A stretch of DNA of 64,000 bases from Blepharisma stoltei. Its lineage: Eukaryota > Ciliophora > Heterotrichea > Heterotrichida > Blepharismidae. The position numbers and the translations under genes are program-made. Each line of letters opens with the position of its first letter. Position 1 is the stretch's first letter. The notes beneath the pieces were generated by a model. The model was given only the letters and a program-made list of their open reading frames with translations. It ran no database searches and was not told where the DNA came from. Shown in pieces: positions 11,324-20,614 of the stretch. The stretch is from the NCBI GenBank assembly GCA_914767885.1, contig CAJZBQ010000062.1, forward strand, positions 124,001-188,000, read 5' to 3'.

Positions 11324-11652
11324 TAACTCCCCTCCGTGAGCAAACAAAAATATTTAATTTTTTTGTTTAAAAAAATTATATATAAATTTTATCGTAAAAT
11401 TTTTTAAATTTTAAAAAAATTTCAATTTGTAAAAATTGAGAACTAAAAAATTAATTTAATTTGTAAAAGTTTATGCTTTAAAAAGCAATTTGTTTAAAAT
11501 TAAATAGAATTAGCTAGAGATTTCATTATAGCAATAATTACTTATACATTAAAATTCTTTCAATTAAAAAAATTTTTGTTTGTTCACGGAGGGTGGGTTT
11601 TTGGTCAAAAAATAGGGATTTTCCAATCGTTTTTTTCGTTCACAGAGGGGAG
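11324..11652 (+). mobile_element. Hairpin-ended MITE (329 bp)
   Basis: TA-flanked; left end CTCCCCTCCGTGAGCAAAC, interior AATTAGCTAGAGATTTCATT, right end CACAGAGGGGAG. The left internal arm of the hairpin is missing. Confidence 0.85.
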
Positions 11653-11712
11653 TAAGTATATTTTTCGTGGTTCATTCATTAAATAATTAAGCCCTAGCCG
11701 CTCTAATTTCTT

Positions 11713-12103
11713 TACTCCCCCCCCCCCTCCGTGAGCGAACAAAAAAATTTTGTTCGCTCACGGAGGGGGGTTAATTTTTTTTTTTAAAAAAAAATTTATA
11801 TATAAATTTTATAAAAAATATTTTTTTCGAAATTTAAAAAAATCCTAATTTGCAAAAATTGGGAAGCAAATATTAATTTAATTTGCAAAATTTATGTTTT
11901 AAAACGCAATTTGTTTAAAATTAAACAGAATTAGCTCTAGATTTCATTATACTAATTATCACTTATATATCAAAATTTTTTTCCATTAAAATTTTTTCTA
12001 TTAAAAAAATTTTTGTTCACTCACGGAGGGTGGGTTTTTGGTCAAAAAATGGCGATTTTTCTAATGGTTTTGTTCGCTCACGGAGGGGGGGGGGGGGGGG
12101 AGT
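11713..12103 (+). mobile_element. Full-length hairpin-ended MITE (391 bp)
   Basis: Reference-quality copy: poly-C, CTCCGTGAGCGAACAAAA, perfect hairpin back to GTTCGCTCACGGAG, a T/A tract, interior AGATTTCATTATACTAATTA, then an internal CTCACGGAGGGTGGG and a terminal CGCTCACGGAGGGG. TA on both sides. Only 60 bp from the preceding copy. Confidence 0.9.
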
Positions 12104-12339
12104 TAGGAATTTTGTTGGAAAATTTATAATAACTTATTATGTCTTTTTTGTAATAGACTCGCGAGCCATCCAAAATTTATTGATATGATAGATGATAAAG
12201 CCTAAATAGTGGTTGATGCAGATTTTTAACTTTAAAAATAGATTAAGATAAATAAATCAAGCTATTCCTATATAAAGCGCTTCTATATAAATCTAAAAGC
12301 ATAAATATCGTATAGCAAATATTTACTTTTAATTATATA

Positions 12340-12567
12340 TCAGCTTTTTATTAAAAAATTAAAATTTAAATTTACATTATTTATGGTCTTCCACTTAATA
12401 ACTTTAGTAGGCCTTTCATAAACAAATAGTGAGACTGACAGGATACAAATTATAGCCTTATCAAGATACCAAAGGCTTTGGATAGCAAACCCAAATATAG
12501 AATATTGCATCCCATACAAAAAATAAATTTCTCCGACCACAAATCTTATATGCATAAAATATTCCAA
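12340..12567 (-). CDS. Hydrophobic ORF of uncertain status
   Basis: About 75 residues with two hydrophobic runs (for example YLDKAIICILSVSLFVYERP), like a two-pass membrane fragment. It opens upstream only if TAA/TAG are read through. No family recognised; composition is also what AT-rich noncoding DNA would give. Confidence 0.2.
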   Translation of the reverse strand: MEYFMHIRFVVGEIYFLYGMQYSIFGFAIQSLWYLDKAIICILSVSLFVYERPTKVIKWKTINNVNLNFNFLIKS

Positions 12568-12660
12568 TCCTCAGTATAGATTCTGGATTTTAATTGCAAG
12601 ATAGTTCTTTATCAGTTAGAGCCTTTCCTAAACCAAAGAAAACTCATTTATTAGGTTTTC

Positions 12661-13171
12661 TAATATTTAAGTGCAAGTGTATAAACATTTCCCGCACATA
12701 ATGGTGCTTTTGCGCCAAAAGTTTGGAAGTGCTTATCCTGTCAATTCTGAAAGGAGTTGCAGTATGAGAGGAGATTTTGCGTCAGCGGTAGTCTCTTCGG
12801 TGCTGAATCCATGGAGTGCAGGAGTTGAAGCGAAGATGGAAGCATGGTGCAATGGACGATGGCATGGAGACAGCACATGATGATCCAAAATGTTAAAAAA
12901 TGTTAAAAATTGAAGACACTGAAGAAAATGAAGTTTTAGTGAACCTTGAAGATACCTAAATTGTCAATTGAGTTGATGCTAGAGTTGTAGCTGGATCTAA
13001 TGCTGCAGTAATGCTGGTGTTTTTTCCTGGAATCGTTGATATTGTTGTCACTACATTGATGATGCTGCAAAAGACTTATTGATTTTAATTATGAGAAATA
13101 AAAACTAAAGGCACCTCGGGTGCGATAGAGCATAATTTATTATTATTATTAATATTTAAGCGCAAGTGTAT
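12661..13171. repeat. 489-bp segment flanked by 22-bp direct repeats
   Basis: TAATATTTAAGTGCAAGTGT at 12661 recurs at 13150 with one mismatch and both copies extend by AT. The enclosed DNA is less AT-rich than its flanks and has an open stretch (GAVKA-like and VDARVVAGSNAAVMLVFFP around 12960-13060) with one in-frame TAA. Best read as a germline insert with long target duplication or a recombination product. Confidence 0.6.
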
Positions 13172-13185
13172 TTCGGTTCAGCCAA

Positions 13186-13800
13186 TGATCTCAAGAGTGG
13201 TTAGATCTTTAAATTCGTATTTATATTTTAAAACCCTATGCATTTACTTTGCGAATAAAGATGATTTGGCTAGCAAATGCTATTCTACATTCCTTCATGC
13301 AGCATGTTGAAGGGCAATTTGACCGTCAGCAGTCATGAAGCTGATGATCCTCTAATTTTGATAGAACAAGGGTTAATATTTTTAAAATTTATAGATAGAC
13401 ACTATCAAAGAAAAGTTGATGATATTGAAAACAATCACAGAAAACTGATGTCACTTGTAAATACATTGTATATTTTTGGATTTACCAGGAGGTAGATGAA
13501 GTTTTTAAAGAAAAGCATATTGAACTAGCTTCGCTTTTTATTTTTCTTAAGATCTTACTCTCGGATAAGGGAATGTGATGAAATGGCTCTTCTTCAAATT
13601 TAGCCTTCCTAAACTTGAAAATAAAATGCTTTTTGATTCTGAGTTCACGAAAAGAGAATCTAATAATAGTTGGAGATTTTGAACTAATATTTTATAGAGA
13701 ATCAGCTGTATGAACAGTCAGTAAACCTTCTATGGAAGTTGACCTAGAAGAAAGAAATTCTATAGATATAAAGACTTGTGTATATTCTTATGACTATTAG
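13186..13800 (+). CDS. Hypothetical gene with frame changes
   Basis: Starts MISRVVRSLNSYLYFKTLCI. Coding-like sequence continues in a second frame (SSHEADDPLILIEQGLIF, RHYQRKVDDIENNHRKL) and then in a third (EVDEVFKEKHIELASLF, MWWNGSSSNLAFL with TGA as Trp) to a TAG at 13798-13800. The second change could be a 32-nt GT...AG segment starting at GTAAATACATTG, twice the intron size seen elsewhere here; indels are the other explanation. No family recognised. Confidence 0.4.
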
Positions 13801-13880
13801 CTTTTCGTTTGATGATATTTTGCTTATAGTGAACCCATTAAAGTATATATATTAATAAAAATGTTAAATATAATTATAAT

Positions 13881-14034
13881 ATAGAATTTTCCCATAGATG
13901 GCGCTGTTTGCCCTTGATTTGCCCACTGAGAAAATTTTTTGGTTTGACCAAACCATATGGTACTGGTCGAACCAAAAAATATTTTCAGTGGCCAAATCAA
14001 GGGCAAACAGCGCCAAATTTGGGAAAATTCTATA
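13881..14034. mobile_element. 150-bp fold-back (palindromic) element
   Basis: Almost a full palindrome: GAATTTTCCCATAGATGGCG ... GCTGTTTGCCCTTGATTTGG pairs with CCAAATCAAGGGCAAACAGC ... GGGAAAATTC, with a short centre near ACCATATGGT. TA on both sides; no similarity to the other inverted-repeat families here. Single copy in the window. Confidence 0.85.
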
Positions 14035-14083
14035 GCAACCGAGTATAAAGATAAACAATAAGGCAGAGAATAATAAGAAGTTT

Positions 14084-14280
14084 TTATTGTATCTGACATA
14101 TAAATTGCTGTAAAAATTGTCCCTCCAGAAGAGAAGGCAGTATCCTTAAAAATTTCGCACAAGGCAAGCACAATCCTCCCGCAGTTAAAACTTGCTTATC
14201 AATATATGCTACAATATTTAGTTTACTCTTAACGTCCAAATCAGAACTGCTTAAAACAACCCACCTCCACTTTTTGTGAG
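14084..14280 (-). CDS. Hypothetical exon
   Basis: About 60 codons of coding-like sequence (VVLSSSDLDVKSKLNIVAYI, then DKQVLTAGGLCLPCAKFLRI) ending in TAA. The upstream side runs into a worn MITE terminus (CCACCTCCACTTTTTGTGAG) at about 14262-14290, so its 5' part may lie beyond an insert. A second open frame overlaps it on the same strand and cannot be excluded as the real one. Confidence 0.35.
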
Positions 14281-14285
14281 CAAAA

Positions 14286-14644
14286 GGTTTTTAAGCATTT
14301 TTTGGCTATGTTCTTCGAAATTAATAAAATACAGTTTCCTTGCTAATTTCATTACTTTTTGATAATTCTTATAAACAATTTTATCATATTCTCTGATAAA
14401 TCCTTATCTAAATCAATTTTACCAGCTTTGATTGTAAAAATCAATATATTTGCACTATGGATCTTAAATAATTCATTTATTATATCAATTTAACAATATG
14501 TCACTATTTTATTTGTGGAAAAATTAATTATAGCAATTCCTATTTTTACAAAAAATTAATTTATAGCCCTAAACACTTATTAATATTTTAAATATTTTCT
14601 CTACCCTTTAAGCTTTAAGAGACAATTAAAAAACTAACTTTACG
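14286..14644. other. AT-rich stretch with a worn MITE end
   Basis: Holds only the degenerate MITE terminus at its left edge and AT-rich sequence; no coding frame recognised. Confidence 0.4.
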
Positions 14645-15223
14645 TTAGAAATTTAAGATCCAAACCCAAACGCATAAAAGCGCCCAGTTTAATTGAACTC
14701 CCCAGCCACTATCAAAGCAGACCTTTTCCGAAATGAGGATTGTATAATTTTCGAAATACGGGGGTTTTACTTCATCGAAGAACTCATAAGCGTTATCCCA
14801 CTCCAAGCTTGGGATAACAGTTTGAGGATTTGCTCTCCAATAAGTATACATCCCACAGTTATCGTATTTTTTAGTTCGCTTACTTAAATCTCCTCCTCAT
14901 ATATCTTCGGCGTAGCCCTTACATAGTGTTACTGTCATGTTTGCCTCGTCGGTATGTTTGCCTTGGGATGGATGACACCCAAAGCAAAAATAATCCTCCA
15001 TTCAACCGTATTCTCGTTGACACTGATCAGGGAAAATTTGTCCATATACAGACTGAATATGTTGGTCATGAGCTGAAACACAGCAGGATGACCCATTCTG
15101 TCTGTAACATTTAACTAGAGATGGGTTTGGATCTCTGGAATCTGATCCAGGGAGAAGTGTGCAATTATAGGCGAAAACAGCGCCTATAAGTAAAATCAGA
15201 AACATATTTTTTATACACTCCAT
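14645..15223 (-). CDS. Secreted or membrane Cys-rich protein
   Basis: 192 residues when two TGA codons are Trp (REYG-W-MEDYFCFG, AEDI-W-GGDLSK). The N-terminus MECIKNMFLILLIGAVFAYN is a signal peptide. The mature part is rich in paired cysteines (CYRQNGSSCCVSAHD, DYFCFGCHP, TLCKGY, DNCGMYTYW), which resembles folate-receptor/Riboflavin-binding-like folds by spacing only. The C-terminus WALLCVWVWILNF is hydrophobic and could anchor the protein or be a GPI signal. The adjacent ERGIC-type gene is divergent (head to head, about 230 bp apart), so both may share a promoter region. Confidence 0.6.
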
Positions 15224-15455
15224 TGTTCATAAGGGGAAAATTTTTTTTAAAAAAATAATAAAATATACAATAATAATAAAAAAATAATAAAAAAATAATA
15301 AAATTATTTTATAGGAGCATATAAGTTTAAATTGATTTCCTTGCTGTTACATTTGAGAAAAGCCTAAAAATTCAGCATTCAATATCGATAAAAATCAACT
15401 GAAATTGACACGTATTTTTTTAAAACAAATAGTAAAATAATGATCATAATAAAGT

Positions 15456-17442
15456 ATGAAGAAACTTGACCTATTCACAAAAACTAATCCAGACATTGCC
15501 AGGCAAACAGTGCTAGGAGGTATTTTTACAATCTTTGCATTTTCTTCCATGCTTTTACTTTTTCTATTTGAGCTGGATTCTTTCAAATATCCATCCATTT
15601 CTAAACAAATTACAATTGTCCCTACAGAACTAGCCAAGGTTGTTAACATTTCTATTGATATAACGATACCCAAATCTCCCTGCCTATTACTCACAGTAGA
15701 TTGACAAGATATAATTGGATCTTATGAAGAAGATTGCAAATCTATATAGTTCATGCACCGATATATATTCCCATCATTGAAAATGTAACTGTTCTATTGG
15801 ACTTCAAATCTGTACTTCTTATACAAGAATCCTAATACTTACTCCCCCCCCTCCGTGAGTGAACAAAAAAATTTTGTTCACTCACGGAGGGGGGTTAATT
15901 TTTTTTTTTTTTAAAAAAATTTATATATAAATTTTATAAAAAAATATTTTTTTCGAAATTTAAAAAAAATCCTAATTCGCAAAAATTGGAAAGCAAATAT
16001 TAAATTCAATTTGCAAAATTTATGTTTTAAAAAGCAATTTGTTTAAAAATAAACAGAATTAGCTCTATATTTCATTATAATAATTATCATTTATATATCA
16101 ATTTTTTTCCATAAAAAGTTTTGTATTAAAAAAATTTTTGTTCACTCACGGAGGGTGGGTTTTTGGGCAAAAAATAGGGATTTTTCTAATGGTTTTGTTC
16201 ACTCACGGAGGGGGGGGAGTTAGAAAATATTAAGAGATATAATAAAATATTATAGTTTTAAGCTAGTTTAATATAGTTTTATATGAGTTTTTTTAAATGA
16301 TTAAAACAATAATTTTAAAATTTCAACCAAAAAAAATACTATAAAACTTACAATAAAGCTTAAAATCAAAAAATTAATCCTTCCTTTGTTTGCAAACAAA
16401 TTTTTGTTCGCTCACGAGGAAATATCTTGCACATCTTATATCAGACCCCTTATTTTAGAAATATTCAGGCTTTAATTAAATTATCATTAATTTCAAACTG
16501 GCTTAATCAGTTTTTGAATATTTTTTTTAAATAAGTATGAAAATTTATTTTAATGATTCCCATGAAGTTGGTAAAACGAGCTAAATCCCCTAAGTCCATT
16601 AGAACGGTTATATTTTCAATGATGACAATTTATATCGGTGTATGAGCTATACACAAGGATAGGATAGACGAAGAAGGCAAAAATATTCCTGGCATCTTAA
16701 ATCTAACATATAACATTATTTTTAATTAATTATAATATTCTTAATGTACAACCAAATTGCCTATTCATTATAAAAATAATATGAAAATATAGAAAATGCT
16801 GTAGAGGACTTAGAAGGATGCCACATATGAGGCACAATCCCAGTACTGACTGTCCCAGGGAATTTTCATATAGGTTTTCATGCGCATGAAAACCTATTAC
16901 ATAGCCTGCCTAGTGATATTTTATCTGAGCTTTCCCTAGAACACACAATAAATTCCATTCAAATAGGTGACGAAAAGTGGAACGAAAAAATTGGAAAATA
17001 TTTCAATAACAGTGAGATAAAAATGAAAAAATATTTTAAAGAAACCTTTGAGGAAGAGGAGCTTGGATTTAGGCATGAGCATGTGATGAAAATAACACCT
17101 GTGCAATATGAAGCTGAAAATGAAATATAAAATCTATTAGAATAAATAAAATATTTCTATTTTTGCCGTTTTTATATTTTCTATATAAATACAATCTCTA
17201 TTAATGTTTTATATTTACTGCAAATGGCATATAATTTTTATGAGTTTTCAATGAATTCTTTGTCAAGTAGGTCGAGCTCAGAAGTTAGCACGATTTATTA
17301 TAGATATGATTTTGATTGTATTTCAATGAAATACTCAATAGAAGAGAAATTTACTTCGCAGTTTATTATCACACTTTGCTCGATTTTGGGTGGTATTTTT
17401 TCATTAATCAGCTTTATAGATATACTAATAGATAAAAATTAA
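15456..17442 (+). CDS. ERGIC/ERV41-ERV46-type COPII cargo receptor
   Basis: Early-secretory membrane protein that cycles between ER and Golgi. Start MKKLDLFTKTNPDIARQTVL, followed by the first membrane segment (FTIFAFSSMLLLFLFELD), the usual N-terminal arrangement. After three inserts are removed the lumenal domain reads SIHKDRIDEEGKNIPG, EDLEGCHIWGTIPVLTVPGN, FHIGFHAHE, IYYRYDFDCISMKY, and the second membrane segment is FIITLCSILGGIFSLISFID, all characteristic of the family. The paired Cys motif of ERGIC3 is not seen. About 300 residues. Joins: EEDCKSI/HKDRIDEEG, GIL/ENAVEDL and AENEI/LLQMAYNF. Confidence 0.85.
15745..16649. mobile_element. 905-bp composite IES in the ERGIC gene
   Basis: TA-bounded; contains a complete hairpin MITE (15840-16220), a MITE terminus remnant (about 16376-16425) and part of a repeat shared with 60300-60460. 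Removal joins DCKSI to HKDRIDEEGKN in phase. Confidence 0.8.
15840..16220 (+). mobile_element. Hairpin-ended MITE (381 bp), nested in a longer IES
   Basis: CTCCGTGAGTGAACAAAA hairpin on the left; CTCACGGAGGGTGGG and terminal CTCACGGAGGGG on the right; TA on both sides. Confidence 0.9.
16440..16650 (+). repeat. Dispersed repeat, also at 60300-60460
   Basis: Shares TTTAATGATT.. CATGAAG.., AAGTCCATTA and TGATGACRATYTATAYCGG with the second copy. Here it ends in the ERGIC-gene IES. It looks like a germline repeat because the other copy is intergenic. Confidence 0.6.
16698..16789. other. Short IES in the ERGIC gene (92 bp)
   Basis: TA to TA; removal joins KNIPGIL to ENAVEDLEGC in phase. An alternative left TA at 16703-16704 would give 86 bp. 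Confidence 0.65.
17126..17215. other. Short IES in the ERGIC gene (90 bp)
   Basis: TA to TA; contains in-frame TAA and TAG; removal joins YEAENEI to LLQMAYNFYEF in phase. Confidence 0.7.
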
Positions 17443-17675
17443 AAAATTATCATCCATAACTAAGAGGAAATTCTGTGGAAATGATTAATTTTTTTTTTAA
17501 AAATCGCTTAATTTTCATTTCTTTTTGATTTAGGCATCATCTAGCATTTTTATATAAATTATTATAGCTTAAAATGAACTGGTGGCTGAATTTTACCTTG
17601 CTAATAAAACGTTTAAAACGGATAATTTACCAAAATTGACTAATAAAAAATTTCATCCCATAATTATTTTAAATT

Positions 17676-18719
17676 ATGGACACAACAACTCTCGTAAATG
17701 AATTTGTCAAAGCTTTTTACGAAGAAGATTTCGAAAAAGAACTTGATCTTTACTATCAAATCGGTAACATCTATTTAGACTCTCAACTTAGAACCAATCT
17801 AGATCTTAAACTCCTCTTGCGTAATAATAATGAATATCAGCATTTTTCTCAAGAAATGGATGATGTAAGCTTATACCATTTTTTACAGAATTTTCCATTT
17901 TTTTATAAAAATATTCAACATCCATCAATTAAATAAAAAAAGAATATTACTGGGCTACCTCATCGATGAAGAGGATTGAGAGACAATTGCGGAGAAAAAT
18001 GAGATATCAGTATCAACAAAAAGAAAAGGAGAAGATTTTTTTATTAAATGTCAAGCAACAATTCATTGTCCTGCAATTAATTTATTTGCAATTTTACGAG
18101 AGGTTGACTTGCTTCCTTCATGAATCCACACTGTAAAAAACAGTGAAGTTTTATTTGATCCTAGGGAAAACAGAAGATTGCTGAGATATCAATATGACCT
18201 GCCATGGCCACTGGTGAATAGAGAAAGTATTTTAGCTGCAAAATATATCCCTATGGAAGAGCTGAGGTCTATTTTAATTGTAATGGGAAGCCCTAGACAT
18301 TCAGATTATCTTGGATTTACGTTGCCAAGTCCAGAGAAAAAAACAAGAATGACGATACCACTGGGAGGAACACTTTTAAAAGCGACAGAAAATAATGAAT
18401 GTGAAATTATGCTTATTTAAAACGATTTATTGCTGAAAATAAGCATAAAATGTCTTAATTTCTGAAAAATTGGTGGTAGCTATTGGTTTCTTAATATAAG
18501 TATATGTTTTTTAGCAAAACTAACACAGCAGTGGTATTTTTTATATAGAAATTTATACCAAAAGCGATTTTAAATTACATTACAAAAAGCATGTTTTTTA
18601 ATATGATGTCAGAATTAAAAAATCAAGCTGAAAAGTTTGATAGCGGGATTTATTTTGACAGGGTAAAAGAGAAACAAGAGTTTTATGAGAGAATGAAAGC
18701 TATTTTCCATGAGGATTAA
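17676..18719 (+). CDS. START-domain lipid-binding protein
   Basis: Ciliate-type START protein, expected to bind a lipid in a helix-grip pocket. MDTTTLVNEFVKAFYEEDFE starts a helical N-terminal region; the START core follows (GYLIDEEDWETIAEKNEISV, FAILREVDLLPSWIHTVKNS with TGA-Trp, RYQYDLPWPLVNRESI, PRHSDYLGFTLPSPEKK). The C-terminal helix is MMSELKNQAEKFDSG with the end at a TAA, 18717-18719. Two irregularities: a +1 frame change at a run of seven T near 17893, which looks like a homopolymer indel, and a TAA at 18418-18420 in the middle of START-like sequence (ECEIMLI, then NDLLLKISIKCLNFW). Confidence 0.7.
18475..18600. other. Probable IES before the START C-terminal helix
   Basis: TA-bounded stretch between FWKIGG and NMMSELKNQ, in matching phase. 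An alternative is a longer insert from 18412 that also removes the in-frame TAA, but this deletes START-like sequence. Confidence 0.45.
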
Positions 18720-19123
18720 TTTTTTGTTTCATAATTAAGATATAGAAAACTGGTAAATATACTTAAATTTATATTACGATTGTTTGTATAAGCACTTATA
18801 AAAATATTTTCGAGTAAATTTGCTCTAAAGAGAGGGATTTTTACTAATTAATAAATAATTTTGCTGTGTTGATCTTAAGGAAGACAAGTATTTTTGCATT
18901 GGTTGCAAACATAATCTTTTGCATAACATATGTTTATGAGGCAAAAATTGTGAGTTCGAACCTCACTGAAGCACTTTTTATAACAAGTTTTAAATTTCAA
19001 AATTTTAATCAATATTTCTAACTAATTGAAAACTTATTGAACATTTTTACTAATTTTACTTATATTACTATTATTTCCCAATAAACTCACAAAAATTCTA
19101 GCCATTTACAATCTAAATTACTA
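18720..19123. other. Spacer with a tRNA-like B box
   Basis: Near 18945-18975 there is a T-arm-like GTGAGTTCGAACCTCAC followed by TTTTT. I cannot fold an acceptor stem or anticodon arm upstream, so this is a tRNA relic or chance match. Otherwise empty. Confidence 0.4.
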
Positions 19124-20475
19124 ATGAATTATCTGCGCACAATAGTCTCAGGGAAGAAGAAACGGCTTAAAGAAGACGGTTATGACCTTGACTTATCCTA
19201 CGTAACCCAAAGGATAATCGCAATGTCAATACCTGCTGAAGGAATTCACAAAATATATCGAAACCCACTAGAATCTGTATCAAAATTCCTAAATGACAGA
19301 CATCATCAAAAGTACAGGATTCTAAACTTATCAGGAATTCCTTATGATTATACAAAATTTGAAGGCACTGTCAGAGAATTCCCATGGGAAGATCATTATC
19401 CTCCTCCTATTGATCTCTTATTTAGTGCATGTGAAGACATGCACAGATGGCTTTCACATGATGTAGAAAACGTGGTATCAGTTAATTGTAGGGCTGGGAA
19501 AGGAAGGACTGGGACTTTGATTTGTTGTTATCTATACATATAAAAATTCAATATGAAAAATTATTTTTATTTTTATTATACCAAATTATTCATATCCCTA
19601 CAGTTTAATATACTCAGGAAGGTTTATAGACCCTGACGAAGCATTAAATTACTACAAACAAAAGCGATTTACCAAAGGAGGAGGCGTAACCCAGCCATCC
19701 CAAATTCGCTATGTAAAATATTTTGCTGAGATTTTCCATGGAAAAGTAAAAAGTCCGCTAATTACTCTATTGACAAGGGTGCAATTAAAAACTTCTCCAC
19801 ATATAAATGGGAATTCTTGCAAGCCCATTTTCGAAATTTTTAAAGAAGACCAACTAGTTTTCTCAAGCAAAGAAGACCAAAGAGATAGGCAAGTTCATAT
19901 ACAAGATTCATGGGATGATTTAATTACACATGATATTATTGCAATGAAGAGGGATTTAATTTTGCAAGGGGATATTTTGTGTAAACTTTCTAATTGAGGG
20001 TCGATTAAAATGAAGAAAATTTGTAGATTTTCGTTTAATACTGGATTTATTCGTTCTGAAAATTTAATTGTCTTGCCTAACTTTTTGATGGAAAATATTT
20101 TTTTTTTATTTTTAATAAAATCTATTATAAAATTGTTATGAAAAATTTTCCAAAAGTGTAAGTCCGAACTAGACCCATGTAAATTCAAAAATAGCAAAAA
20201 AGTGTCTGAGCATTTTGCTGTAAATTTAATTTTTCAGGAGTTATGCAATTTCTGCACCTCCAGGATGGATTTAAATGAAAGATGTGATTTTTGTAAGAGA
20301 ACTTTAAACCCTCGAGAAGTTGAAAAATGAAGCAGAATAAAAACAATTATTTTGGAAAGAGAAAACAATGACGGCACCATTTCTCTATTTGGAGATCCTT
20401 CATTTGACGATGTGGGGGCAGTGCTAAGTGAGGGATTCCAGCCACCTACAACTGAGTACGGTTTTTTAAATTAGA
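19124..20475 (+). CDS. PTEN: PTEN-type phosphatase with C-terminal zinc module
   Basis: Dual-specificity / PI(3,4,5)P3 phosphatase family. Start MNYLRTIVSGKKKRLKEDGY, then the PTEN signature LDLSYVTQRIIAMSIPAEG and catalytic loop VNCRAGKGRTGT (Cys and Arg present; the usual His before Cys is Asn). The second part has RFIDPDEALNYYKQKRF and VTQPSQIRYVKYFAE, then the C2 domain with ILQGDILCKL and ICRFSFNTGF. After a low-complexity loop the tail reads ELCNFCTSRMDLNERCDFCK, a C-x2-C-x9-C-x2-C zinc pattern not found in animal PTEN, and ends GFLN-TAG. The TGA in VEK-W-SRIKT is Trp. One IES at 19535-19610; a second insert near 20096-20126 is possible but not needed. Confidence 0.85.
19535..19610. other. 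Short IES in PTEN (76 bp)
   Basis: Flanked by TATAC direct repeats; removal joins LICCYLY to SGRFIDPDE exactly where PTEN proteins continue after the catalytic loop. Confidence 0.85.
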
Positions 20476-20614
20476 AGAATATTATTCTATAAAACTAATA
20501 ATAATACATACCATATCTATCATCTTTCTTTTGAAAAATAAAAAAAAATTATCTGATTAAAGTACTTATTATTTTCAAACGAGTATAGAATAATTAGCTA
20601 ATTAATTTTGAGGC

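Noticed and set aside
18900..18985. tRNA gene
   Set aside because: Only a T-arm/B box is present; no acceptor stem or anticodon arm can be formed.
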